A DNA stretch of 32,838 nt from Acidobacteriota bacterium (lineage in GTDB: Bacteria > Acidobacteriota > Vicinamibacteria > Fen-336). Where the stretch lies: NCBI GenBank assembly GCA_003222295.1, contig QHVP01000062.1:1-32838 (forward strand). The letters are read 5' to 3'. The position numbers were made by a program, and so were the translations under genes. Under the pieces are notes generated by a model, which saw nothing but the letters and a program-made list of their open reading frames with translations, was not told the DNA's origin and did no database searches. Within the stretch, counting starts at the first letter, position 1. Each line of letters starts with the position of its first letter. This document shows, piece after piece, positions 7,976 through 15,662 of this stretch.

Positions 7976-10699
7976 CTAGAGCCCGAGGCGGCGCCGCACC
8001 GCGGCCGTGATCCGCTGGCGGACCGCCCCGTAGCCCTTCCAGGGATCCGCCTTCAACGACTCGAGCCGCGCGCGGATGTTGCCCACGTGGAACTGGTCCG
8101 CCTTGACCCCGCGCTGGAGCTCCTCCCAGGTGATGGGAGCGGACACGGGCGCACCCGGCCGCGCCCGCGTCGAGTAGGCCGCGACCGAGGTGTTGCCGCG
8201 GTTGTTGCGCAGGTAGTCGATCAGGATCCGGCCCCGCCGCTGCGCCTTGGGCATGGACGTCGTGTAGGCGCCGGGCTTCTCGCGCTCCATCTCCTCGGAG
8301 ATCGCGCGCGAGAAGGAGAACGACTCGTCCCAGGTCGAAGCGGGTCGCAAGGGCACCACGACGTGCAAGCCCTTTCCGCCCGTCGTCTTGACGAAGGACT
8401 CGAAAGAGAGCGCGCGCAGCCGCTCGCGCAAGGCCTGCGCGGCCACGGTGACGCGGTCCCAGCCCACGGAAGGATCGGGGTCGAGGTCGAAGACGACCCG
8501 GTCCGGCCCCTCGATGTCGTCGGCGAGGGCGTTCCAGGTGTGGATCTCCAGGATTCCCATCTGCACGAGCGAGACGAGACCCTGCAGGTCGTCCACCACG
8601 AGGTACTCGCCGACCTTCGTCTTTTCCTGGATCTTCACGCGGCGCAGCGCCTCCGGCGCCCACACGCCGCTGTGCTTCATGTAGAAGCAGCCCTTCTCCG
8701 CGCCCTCGGGGCAGCGCACGAGCGTGAGCGGCCGTCCCTTCACGTGCGGGAGGATCCAGTCCGCGATCGTCTCGTACAGGCGCGCGAGGTCCCGCTTCGT
8801 GATCCCTTGCGGCGGATAGAGCACGCGGCCGGCGTGGGTCAGCCGCACGCCGGCCACGACCTCCTCGCCGCCCGTCTTCGGCCCACGCTTCGCGCTCAGC
8901 TCTTGCCCCTCGCGTGACCGTGCGCGCGCGGGCCGCTTGGCCGGCAGGGCCGCCACCTCCGGCCCGTCCGCCTCCGGCGCGTCCGCCACGTCTTCCACGG
9001 GCCGCGGCCGCTCGTGTGTCACGTCCTTCGGGTTCTTGTCCTCGCGCAGGCCCTGGAACGACGGGTGGCGGAGCCGTCCGTCCGACGTCCACTCCGTGAA
9101 GGCCACCTCCGCCACGAGCTCCGGCCGCACCCAATGCGCGCGGGTGACGCCCGGAATCCGCGCCTGCTTGAAGGGCGAGGTCGGCTGCGCGCGCGCGGTC
9201 AGCTTCTTGCGCAGGTCGTCGAGGACCTTGGAGGTGAAGCCGGTGCCCACCTTCCCCGCGAACTCCAGATCGCCGCCGGCGTCGTAGACGCCCAGGAGCA
9301 AAGCGCCCAGGCCGACGCGCGAGCCTTCCGGGTCGGTGTAGCCGCCGATGACGAATTCCTGGCGGTGCAGGCACTTCACCTTGAGCCAGGAGCGCGATCG
9401 GCCCGGCTCGTACCGCGCATCGCGGCGCTTCGACACGATGCCTTCCACTCCCAGCGTGCAGGCCTGCTTGAAGAACTCCGCGCCCGATCCGGCCACGTGA
9501 TCGCTGTAGCGCAGGGGAGAGCCCGGCCGCGGCGTCCCGAGCACGTCCCGAAGCATCGTCTTGCGCTCCTCGAGCGGCGCCCCGGCGAGGGAGAGGCCCT
9601 CGAGGTGGATGAGGTCGAACAGGAAGTAGGCGAGCGGGCTCGGACCCTGGTCGGGGCCGGCGAGCGCGTTCTGCAGGGCCTGGAAGCTGGTCATCCCGCT
9701 CGGCAGCACCACCGCGACCTCGCCGTCGAGGAGCGCGGCTTTCGCCGGCAGCTCTTCGACCGCCGCGGCCACGGTGGGGAAGTGCGCGGTCCAATCCTTC
9801 CCGTTGCGGCTGAGGAGCCGTACGCGTCCGTCCTGGAGGCGGGCGAGGATCCGGTAGCCGTCGAACTTCATCTCGTGCAGCCACTCCGCGCCCTTCGGTG
9901 GCTCGTCGACGAGGGTGGCGAGCTGGGCCGCGATCCTGGCCGGCAGCGGTGCCCTCCGCGCGCCGGGCACGGCGGCGGCGGCCGCGGCCAGATCGCGGCG
10001 CGGCGTCGCGGGCGGGCGTGCCGGCGCGGGCACCGTCGTCTTCGCTTTCGTTCTCGCGACGCGGGCGGCGCGGGGCGACCGCGCCCGTGCCTCCGCCGCC
10101 ATACCGCGGTTCGAGTTCCAGACGCGGTCGCGGTCGGCCGCGATCTGCTCGAGCGTACGCCCGGTGGCCACGCTCTCCGGGCGGTCCTCGGTGATGCTGT
10201 ATACCTTCGACGAGCGCACCCGGTCGTCGCGCTCCTTGATCAGGAGCCAGGTCCTGCCCTCCTCCCGGGGATCGCGCCCCTTGATCCGGACCAGCGTCCA
10301 CTTGCCCTCGAGCTTCTCGCCGTCCAGGCGGAACTTGAGCGCGCCCTTCCGAAGGCCCTGATGCGGATCCTCCAGGGGCTCCCACGTCCCGCGGTCCCAG
10401 AGCAGGACGGTGCCCCCGCCGTACTGGCCCTCCGGGATGATCCCCTCGAAGTCGCCGTAGTCGATGGGATGGTCCTCGGTCATCATGGCCAGCCGCTTGT
10501 CCGCGGGATCGAGGCTGGGCCCTTTGGGGACCGCCCAGCTCTTGAGGACCCCTTCCATCTCGAGGCGGAAGTCGTAATGGAGCCGCGAGGCCGCGTGCTT
10601 CTGGATCACGAAGGACCGCCCCTCACGTTTGGACTCCTCACCCTTCGGTTCGGGCGTGATCGCGAAGTCCCGCTTGCGGTGATACTCGCGCAGTCCCAT
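7976..10699 (-). CDS. ligD: DNA ligase D (PE-LIG-POL order), non-homologous end-joining repair
   Basis: The protein has 907 residues with three domains in the Pseudomonas-like order. The 3'-phosphoesterase domain (about 1-175) keeps H35, H41, D43, R45, H77 and Y81 (KHAASRLHYDFRLE, DHPIDYGDFEG). The ATP-dependent ligase domain (about 250-560) has its adenylation Lys at about K278 in EMKFDGYR. The primase-polymerase domain (about 620-907) has the metal-binding DLDPD at about 738-742 and a further Asp in ILIDYLRNN. Known role: LigD with Ku trims, fills and seals double-strand breaks. The start at 10699 is chosen because AGGAGG precedes it and the conserved N-terminus MGLREYHRKRDF begins there. 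A longer upstream reading would run into the divergent gene. Ku is not in this window. Confidence 0.95.
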   Translation of the reverse strand: MGLREYHRKRDFAITPEPKGEESKREGRSFVIQKHAASRLHYDFRLEMEGVLKSWAVPKGPSLDPADKRLAMMTEDHPIDYGDFEGIIPEGQYGGGTVLLWDRGTWEPLEDPHQGLRKGALKFRLDGEKLEGKWTLVRIKGRDPREEGRTWLLIKERDDRVRSSKVYSITEDRPESVATGRTLEQIAADRDRVWNSNRGMAAEARARSPRAARVARTKAKTTVPAPARPPATPRRDLAAAAAAVPGARRAPLPARIAAQLATLVDEPPKGAEWLHEMKFDGYRILARLQDGRVRLLSRNGKDWTAHFPTVAAAVEELPAKAALLDGEVAVVLPSGMTSFQALQNALAGPDQGPSPLAYFLFDLIHLEGLSLAGAPLEERKTMLRDVLGTPRPGSPLRYSDHVAGSGAEFFKQACTLGVEGIVSKRRDARYEPGRSRSWLKVKCLHRQEFVIGGYTDPEGSRVGLGALLLGVYDAGGDLEFAGKVGTGFTSKVLDDLRKKLTARAQPTSPFKQARIPGVTRAHWVRPELVAEVAFTEWTSDGRLRHPSFQGLREDKNPKDVTHERPRPVEDVADAPEADGPEVAALPAKRPARARSREGQELSAKRGPKTGGEEVVAGVRLTHAGRVLYPPQGITKRDLARLYETIADWILPHVKGRPLTLVRCPEGAEKGCFYMKHSGVWAPEALRRVKIQEKTKVGEYLVVDDLQGLVSLVQMGILEIHTWNALADDIEGPDRVVFDLDPDPSVGWDRVTVAAQALRERLRALSFESFVKTTGGKGLHVVVPLRPASTWDESFSFSRAISEEMEREKPGAYTTSMPKAQRRGRILIDYLRNNRGNTSVAAYSTRARPGAPVSAPITWEELQRGVKADQFHVGNIRARLESLKADPWKGYGAVRQRITAAVRRRLGL

Positions 10700-10732
10700 C
10701 GAGGCCTCCTCTGATGATGGTAGCGCGGCGTC

Positions 10733-10762
10733 TTGACATCTGCCGCGGCCCGACCCTACGCT
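10733..10762 (+). promoter_or_regulatory. Putative sigma-70-type promoter for the short TPR-cNBD gene
   Basis: A consensus TTGACA (10733-10738) is followed after 18 nt by TACGCT (10757-10762). The predicted start of transcription lies just before the AGGAGG ribosome site (10774-10779) of the gene starting at 10785. The element lies in the 85-bp gap shared with divergent ligD. Confidence 0.45.
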
Positions 10763-10784
10763 GCGTTTCTTCCAGGAGGCCCGC

Positions 10785-11618
10785 GTGCTCGATTGGTTCG
10801 GGGGAGAGGCGACCGTCCCCGAGCTCATCCAGCGCAAGAAGTACGGCAAGGCGGAGCGGCTGCTGCGGAAGGAGTTCGAGGCCGGCCGGCGCGATGCCGA
10901 GCTCCGGTTGCAGCTCGCCGACGTGATCGCGCTGGCCGGACGAGGCGGAGAAGCCGTCCCGATCTACATCGGGCTCGCCGACGAGCTCGCGCGCAGCGGC
11001 CACGCGCCGAAGGCGATTGCCGTCCTCAAGAAGCTCGAGCGCATCGTGCCCGGCCGGGGCGACGTGGCCGACCGGATGGCCGCGCTCATCGGCGACCACG
11101 GCGCGGGTGCGGCCACCGAGGTGCCCCCGGTCCCGGAGTTGGCGCCGGACGCGGCCGCCGCCACCGATACCGCGCCCGCCGCACCGGCCGCAATCGATCC
11201 GGCCTTCTCCAGCCCGCTGTTCGGAGACTTCTCGCGAGAGGACCTGCGGGCGGTGATCCGCGGCCTCCGCTTCCTGACCTTCGAGCCCGGCGACATCATC
11301 GTCGGCGACGCCGAGCCCGGCGACAGCCTGTTCGTGATCAGCAGCGGCCGCGTCAAGGCGTTCGTGAAGGGGGCGGAGGGCCGCTATCGCGAGGCGCGCG
11401 AGATGGGGGAGGGGGACTTCTTCGGCGAGATCGCGCTCCTCCACGGCAAGCCGCGCACGGCCACGGTCACGGCGGCGGAGAGCTGCGAGCTGCTCGAGCT
11501 CGAGCGCGAGATGGTGGAGTCGCTGGCCGCGACGCGTCCGCACGTGCGCGAAGTGCTGCACTCATTCTGCAACGCGAGGAACGTGTCCGAGTCACCGAAC
11601 GTCGAGTCTCGCTCCTAG
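10785..11618 (+). CDS. Short TPR-like / cyclic-nucleotide-binding protein, paralogue of 5310-6731
   Basis: The protein has 277 residues. The N-terminal helical repeats (residues about 10-105; KKYGKAERLLRKEFEAGRRDAELRLQLADVIALAGRGGEAV, HAPKAIAVLKKLERIVPGRGDV) align without gaps to the longer protein at 5310-6731. The linker is only about 40 residues and Ala/Pro-rich. The cNMP-binding domain has GDSLFVISSGRVKAFVKG and the cassette FFGEIALLHGKPRTATVTA, with the ligand-contacting Glu and Arg kept. No DNA-binding domain follows. The start is GTG, chosen because AGGAGG sits 5 nt upstream. The stop shares the tetranucleotide CTAG with the stop of the convergent small gene. Inference: the pair arose by duplication on either side of ligD and the peptidase gene. 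Confidence 0.85.
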   Translation: MLDWFGGEATVPELIQRKKYGKAERLLRKEFEAGRRDAELRLQLADVIALAGRGGEAVPIYIGLADELARSGHAPKAIAVLKKLERIVPGRGDVADRMAALIGDHGAGAATEVPPVPELAPDAAAATDTAPAAPAAIDPAFSSPLFGDFSREDLRAVIRGLRFLTFEPGDIIVGDAEPGDSLFVISSGRVKAFVKGAEGRYREAREMGEGDFFGEIALLHGKPRTATVTAAESCELLELEREMVESLAATRPHVREVLHSFCNARNVSESPNVESRS

Positions 11619-11878
11619 CTCTGCGTCTTCGAGTTGCGCATCGGTCGGGCCGTGCGGTCCGAGACCTCGCTCGAGATGAACTCGTCGCGGCGGCCGCCCG
11701 CGTCTCGTGGCGTGCTCTCCGGGCCCTGGCCCGAGCCCGTGCGATCGTCCCGGTCCGTGTCCGTCGGACGCTCGCCGATGCTCTCTACGCTGGCTTCCTG
11801 GGACACGTGTGACGCGGGCGGCGCCGGCGCCGTGCGACCCGCCCGCTCGTCTTTGGCCTCGTGCGTTCGATCTGCCAT
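11615..11878 (-). CDS. Small hydrophilic, probably disordered protein of unknown function
   Basis: The predicted protein has 87 residues, starting MADRTHEAKDERAGRTAPAPP. It is rich in Arg, Asp, Glu, Ser and Thr, with no hydrophobic core, so it is probably disordered. A GGAG element sits about 9 nt before the ATG. It lies 41 bp downstream of the iron-permease-family gene on the same strand and may be cotranscribed with it. I do not recognise a family. The main alternative is that it is a chance frame. Confidence 0.5.
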   Translation of the reverse strand: MADRTHEAKDERAGRTAPAPPASHVSQEASVESIGERPTDTDRDDRTGSGQGPESTPRDAGGRRDEFISSEVSDRTARPMRNSKTQS

Positions 11879-11919
11879 GGCGTGTGCCTCCGGCCGGACC
11901 CCTGCAACCGCCGTGCCGC

Positions 11920-12381
11920 TCACGTCTTGCGTCGGCGCGCCTTGAGCTCGTGGCGACGCTCGGCTTCTTCGATGGAGTGGGACTCGGTGGTTTCCGCCAT
12001 CTCCTTGGCCCTCTTCGCCAGGAGCTGATAATGCTCCCGTAGGATTCGTAGCTCTTCGCTGTTCAGATCCTCGACGCTGATCAGTCGGTTGCTGGCGCCC
12101 TCCAGCGCGGCCACCAGCTCGTTGAGCTTGAGCTGGATGGCCAGGCCGTCCTTGTTCTGCGTCTGCTGGATCAGGAACACCATGAGGAACGTGACGATGG
12201 TCGTCCCGGTGTTGATCACCAGCTGCCAGGTGTTCGAGAAGTGGAACAGGGGGCCCGTGATCGCCCAGACCAGGATGATCCCGAGCGCGACTGTGAAGGC
12301 AGGGACGCTCCCCGTGAACCACGTCGCGGCGGAGGCAAAGCGCTCGAAGACACGAGCGGGGGACTTGTCGTGATGAGCCAT
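11920..12381 (-). CDS. Low-affinity iron permease family small membrane protein
   Basis: The protein has 153 residues. Two adjacent membrane segments span roughly residues 26-46 and 50-70 ([39 protein letters not shown]). A charged C-terminal helix follows, beginning [11 protein letters not shown]. The pattern [31 protein letters not shown] is the signature of the PF04120-type family named after yeast FET4. Family knowledge: the bacterial members are much shorter than the yeast transporter, and iron transport is not established for them. The ATG is preceded very closely by GGAGGTCC. The gene is divergent from the receiver-domain gene. Confidence 0.85.
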   Translation of the reverse strand: [153 protein letters not shown]

Positions 12382-12482
12382 GGACCTCCTCGACTTTGGA
12401 CCATCGTTACACGATGATGTCGCATGGACATGGAGGCACAGCGCTTTACGTGCTGGCCTGGGACTTGCAAAAGCCAGTCGCC

Positions 12483-12947
12483 GTGACGAAGGGGCTCCGG
12501 CTCGACGGCGTCCGGGTGTTGCTGGTCGAGGACGACGAGGACACGCGCGAAGTCCTCACGCTGGGCCTGGAGCTGCAGGGGGCGACGGTGCGGGCCGTGG
12601 GATCGGCAAAGGACGCGCTCCTGGCCGTGGACGGCTTCCTGCCCCACGTCATCCTCAGCGACATCGGGCTTCCTGACGAGGATGGGCTGTCCCTGATCCG
12701 GAAGCTGCGAAAGCTCCCCGCCTCGCGTGGCCGCATTCCCGCCGCCGCGGTCACGGCCTTCACCCTGAGCGACGACGGCCAGGAGCCGATCCGCGCCGGT
12801 TTCCAGCGGCATTTCCGCAAGCCCGTGGAGACGCGGACGCTGTTCGACGCCGTCGCCGAGCTGGCCGCCCTGGGGTTCGTCGAGCGTCGCGCGCGCGACC
12901 GAGAGGCGGCCCCCCCGATGGATCGTCGCGACAGCCTCGGCCGCTAG
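12483..12947 (+). CDS. Stand-alone response-regulator receiver domain
   Basis: The protein has 154 residues from the GTG at 12483. The receiver motifs are complete: acidic pocket E16/D17/D18 (LLVEDDEDT), phosphoacceptor D60 (ILSDIGLPDEDGL), switch Thr91 (AVTAF) and Lys113 (FRKPVE). No output domain follows; the tail of about 25 residues is Arg-rich. Known role: single-domain receivers act in phosphorelays or by protein contact. No histidine kinase lies in the window. The start is uncertain: in-frame ATGs near 12414 would add an N-terminal stretch without homology, and no candidate has a clear ribosome site. The stop overlaps the stop of the convergent gene in CTAG. Confidence 0.85.
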   Translation: MTKGLRLDGVRVLLVEDDEDTREVLTLGLELQGATVRAVGSAKDALLAVDGFLPHVILSDIGLPDEDGLSLIRKLRKLPASRGRIPAAAVTAFTLSDDGQEPIRAGFQRHFRKPVETRTLFDAVAELAALGFVERRARDREAAPPMDRRDSLGR

Positions 12948-13282
12948 GACAATCCCGCGGCCCAGGGGGGGCGGAAAGGGACGGCGCGGCGCGCGAACAG
13001 CCGGAGGAATTCCTCGTCCGTCAGTCCGTCGGCACCGGACAGGTGGCGCTCGATCGCGGAGGCGAGGTCGAGCGGCTTCCGCGGGGCGGGGGGGCAGGGA
13101 TTGCTCCACGCGAGCCTCAGATGCGAGGGCCGAGGGGTGTCCGACACGAACTCCGAGGTCTCGCCGCTCATCCGGCAGTACCGTAGCATCCGGCCCCGTC
13201 CTCGCAGGTCCACTCGAATCCACCGCTTGGCTTGGGCCGGCGCCTTGGGCGCGCGCCGTTCCCGCCCGCCCCGCCTTGGCAT
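12944..13282 (-). CDS. Hypothetical basic small protein
   Basis: The predicted protein has 112 residues from the ATG at 13282. The N-terminus is Arg-rich and the C-terminal third looks like a short helical module (LDLASAIERHLSGADGLTDEEFLRLFARRAVPF). No clear ribosome site precedes the ATG, and an internal Met (RGRGRMLRYCRMSGE) is an alternative start. I do not recognise a family. It converges with the receiver-domain gene, sharing CTAG at the stops. It may be a chance frame in GC-rich DNA. Confidence 0.4.
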   Translation of the reverse strand: MPRRGGRERRAPKAPAQAKRWIRVDLRGRGRMLRYCRMSGETSEFVSDTPRPSHLRLAWSNPCPPAPRKPLDLASAIERHLSGADGLTDEEFLRLFARRAVPFRPPWAAGLS

Positions 13283-13350
13283 TGGTCTTGCTAAATGATG
13301 GCCAGACGCCAGGGGCACCGTGGGGTCCGACCCCGGTGAGGAGGTCAACG

Positions 13351-13629
13351 ATGAGCAGCCAGACCCGGTCCGACGGCCGGCCGGTCCCCCGCTCCAGCGA
13401 GCTTGATGGCGCGCTCCGCGACGCCGTCGAGGACTTCGCCCGACACTCCCGCAAGAATTCCGAGGCGATCGAGGTGATCGTCCACGCTTTGAAAGCCGTG
13501 CACCAGGATCTGCAGGAAGAGAAGGAACGTTCGCAGATCCTCGAAGCGCGCGTCAGGAAGGCGGAGGACGGGCTCCTGGACCTGGCCCGGGTCGTGGACG
13601 CCTGGCGGCGCCAAGGGTGGGTTCAGTAA
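13351..13629 (+). CDS. Small coiled-coil protein of unknown function
   Basis: The protein has 92 residues. The ATG at 13351 follows a strong GAGGAGG element by 7 nt. Residues about 25-85 form a long amphipathic helix with heptad-like spacing (VEDFARHSRKNSEAIEVIVHALKAVHQDLQEEKERSQILEARVRKAED), so a coiled coil is likely. The final segment, LLDLARVVDAWRRQGWVQ, is Trp-containing. It has no signal peptide and I do not recognise a family. The stop lies 1 bp from the stop of the convergent small membrane-protein gene. Confidence 0.65.
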   Translation: MSSQTRSDGRPVPRSSELDGALRDAVEDFARHSRKNSEAIEVIVHALKAVHQDLQEEKERSQILEARVRKAEDGLLDLARVVDAWRRQGWVQ

Positions 13630-13630
13630 C

Positions 13631-13906
13631 CTACCAGAGCTCTCCGAGCGAGTCGTACAACAGCTTCACCGACGACGTGATGATCGCCCAGGCGGCCAGG
13701 ACGGCGCTCGGCTCGCGGGCCCCGGCCAGGGTGAGGCCCAGGACGGCCGCCGCCGAGAGAGCCAGCATCGTCCGCGTCACGGAGTCGGCGCGCAGCACCT
13801 TCAGCGACGGCCACGGCGTCAGGTCGGCCACGTACCCCAGGAGGAGAACGGCGCTCCACGCCACTGCCCACGAATCCACGAAGATCCGGATCTGTTCGCT
13901 CCCCAC
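13631..13906 (-). CDS. Small membrane protein of unknown function
   Basis: The protein has 91 residues from a GTG at 13906 that follows GGAGG closely. Three hydrophobic segments are visible (WAVAWSAVLLLGYVADL, TMLALSAAAVLGLTLAG, SAVLAAWAIITSSVKLLY), so it is probably an inner-membrane protein. I do not recognise the family. It is divergent from the mla operon, with an AT-richer spacer of about 115 bp between. Confidence 0.6.
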   Translation of the reverse strand: MGSEQIRIFVDSWAVAWSAVLLLGYVADLTPWPSLKVLRADSVTRTMLALSAAAVLGLTLAGAREPSAVLAAWAIITSSVKLLYDSLGELW

Positions 13907-14022
13907 TCACTCCTCCGCCGGTCGTCGCCGCCGGAGCGGCGGCATACCCTACCACAGGTTGCGCCTCGTCCCCACCATCGGTGCCTGCCGCGCGGCGTAG
14001 TGCGCTTTTGACTAGTATTGAA

Positions 14023-14814
14023 ATGATGATGACGAAGAGAGCGCCCGGTCTGGTGCGGGCCATCGGTGGCGTGGGCGCGACGGTGGCCCGGCATGCGGGC
14101 GGGATGGGCATCCTGGCCTGGCGCACGCTGGCCGCCCTCGTCCGGGGACAGGTTTCGCTGCGCGACTTCACCGGACAGCTCTTCGCGATGGGGGTCCAGA
14201 GCCTGCCCCTCGTCCTCGTGACGTCGGTCCTTTCCGGCATCGTCACGTCACAGCAGGGCGGCTACCAGTTCACCGGCTCGATTCCGCTCTACGTGCTCGG
14301 CAGCGTCGTGACCTCGAGCGTCGTCCTCGAGCTTGGTCCGGTCCTGACCGCCGTCGTCGTGATCGGCCGCGTCGGGGCCCGCATCACGGCCGAGCTCGGC
14401 ACCATGCAGGTCTCGGAGCAGATCGACGCGCTGTACTCGCTGGGACGCGATCCGGTGAAGGTGCTGGCCGCGCCACGCATCCTCGCCGGGATGCCGGCCA
14501 TGGTCCTCCTCGTCGGGATCTCCAACCTCGTCGGGGTGCTGGCGGGAATGCTGGCCGCCCGCCTGACCGTCGGCCTCGGCCATGCGACGTTCTTCTACGG
14601 TGCGCGCCTCTTCTGGCACAGCTACGACTTCTTCTACTCCGAGATGAAGGCCTGGGCCTTCGGCCTGCTCATCCCGCTCATCTCCGTCCACATGGGACTC
14701 CTGACCCGGGGGGGCGCGGAAGGCGTGGGCCGGTCCACCACCGCCTCCGTGGTCTTCATGATCATCGCCGTGCTGGTGTGCGATGCGCTCTTCCCGCCGC
14801 TCTTCTTGAACTAG
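14023..14814 (+). CDS. mlaE: MlaE-type ABC transporter permease (phospholipid transport)
   Basis: The protein has 263 residues from the ATG at 14023. The MlaE/PF02405 core is evident: FAMGVQSLPLVLVTSVLSGIVTSQQGGYQF, a GPVLTAVVVIGRVGARITAELGTM motif, VSEQIDALYSLGRDPVKVLAAPRILAGM, and a C-terminal GLLTRGGAEGVGRSTTASVVF segment. Known role: with MlaF and an MCE protein it moves phospholipids between the inner and outer membrane. Three consecutive ATGs (14023, 14026, 14029) follow an AT-rich stretch (TAGTATTGAA) without a ribosome site, so the exact start, possibly leaderless, is uncertain. mlaF starts 2 bp after the stop. Confidence 0.9.
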   Translation: MMMTKRAPGLVRAIGGVGATVARHAGGMGILAWRTLAALVRGQVSLRDFTGQLFAMGVQSLPLVLVTSVLSGIVTSQQGGYQFTGSIPLYVLGSVVTSSVVLELGPVLTAVVVIGRVGARITAELGTMQVSEQIDALYSLGRDPVKVLAAPRILAGMPAMVLLVGISNLVGVLAGMLAARLTVGLGHATFFYGARLFWHSYDFFYSEMKAWAFGLLIPLISVHMGLLTRGGAEGVGRSTTASVVFMIIAVLVCDALFPPLFLN

Positions 14815-14816
14815 GA

Positions 14817-15623
14817 ATGATCGAATACCGCGACGTCTACAAGGCGTTCGACGTGCCCGTGCTCTCCGGGGTCAGCTTCACCGTGGAAACGGGCGAGACC
14901 CTGGCCATCCTCGGACCGTCCGGCACGGGCAAGAGCGTCCTCCTGAAAACGACGATCGGCCTCATCGTACCCGACGCGGGCGACGTCTTCATCGACGGGC
15001 AGTCCGTGTTCGCCGCGGACGCCAATCAGCTCCAGACCCTCCGCCGGAAGGCCGGCTACGTGTTCCAGAACGCCGCCCTCTTCGATTCCATGAACGTGTT
15101 CGAGAACGTGGCCTACGGATTGCCGGAGGGGGCGCTCAAGAAGCTGGGCCGCCGCGAGGTGACGCGCCGGGTCGCGCGCTCGCTGGAAGAGGTCAACCTC
15201 GATCCTTCCGTCGTGCTCACCAAGCTGCCCGCGGAGCTCTCGGGCGGCATGCGCAAGCGCGTCGGCCTGGCTCGCGCCATCGTGGGCGAGCCCCAGATCC
15301 TGCTCTACGACGAGCCGGTGACCGGCCTCGATCCCGTCAACGCGGTGGCGGTGGACCGGCTGATCACGGACATCGCGGAACGCACGCACGTCACGTCGAT
15401 CGTGGTGACCCACGACGTCGAGGGGGCGCTCTCCATCTCCGACCGCGTGTCCCTGCTCGAGGGGGGCAAGCTGCGCTTCCTCGGCACTCCGGACGAGTTC
15501 CGCCGCAGCGCCGACCCCCTGGTGCGTGCCTTCGCCGACCGGCAGGCGGCGGTGGAAGCGGCGCTGGCCGGCTCCGCTCGGTCCAGTCGCATGGCCGATG
15601 CCAAGACGCCCGTCCTCCCGTGA
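14817..15623 (+). CDS. mlaF: MlaF-type ABC transporter ATPase
   Basis: The protein has 268 residues. Walker A GPSGTGKS is at 33-40, the Q-loop Gln at about 84 (YVFQNAALFDSMNVFENV), the signature LSGGMRKR at 141-148, Walker B ILLYDEP at 161-167 and the switch His in VVTHD. The LSGGM and DSMNVFENVA forms are typical of MlaF rather than of nutrient ABC ATPases. It supplies ATP hydrolysis to the MlaE permease. The ATG follows the mlaE stop by 2 bp, giving translational coupling. Confidence 0.93.
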   Translation: MIEYRDVYKAFDVPVLSGVSFTVETGETLAILGPSGTGKSVLLKTTIGLIVPDAGDVFIDGQSVFAADANQLQTLRRKAGYVFQNAALFDSMNVFENVAYGLPEGALKKLGRREVTRRVARSLEEVNLDPSVVLTKLPAELSGGMRKRVGLARAIVGEPQILLYDEPVTGLDPVNAVAVDRLITDIAERTHVTSIVVTHDVEGALSISDRVSLLEGGKLRFLGTPDEFRRSADPLVRAFADRQAAVEAALAGSARSSRMADAKTPVLP

Positions 15624-15662
15624 GCCCGATGTCCTTCGACGTGCAACCTGGAGGCACTCCCG

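Noticed and set aside
8914-10714. Long plus-strand frames (for example 9014-10714) opposite ligD
   Set aside because: They are antisense to a protein with complete catalytic motifs and are Arg/Gly/Ala-rich without domains; they are a by-product of high GC.
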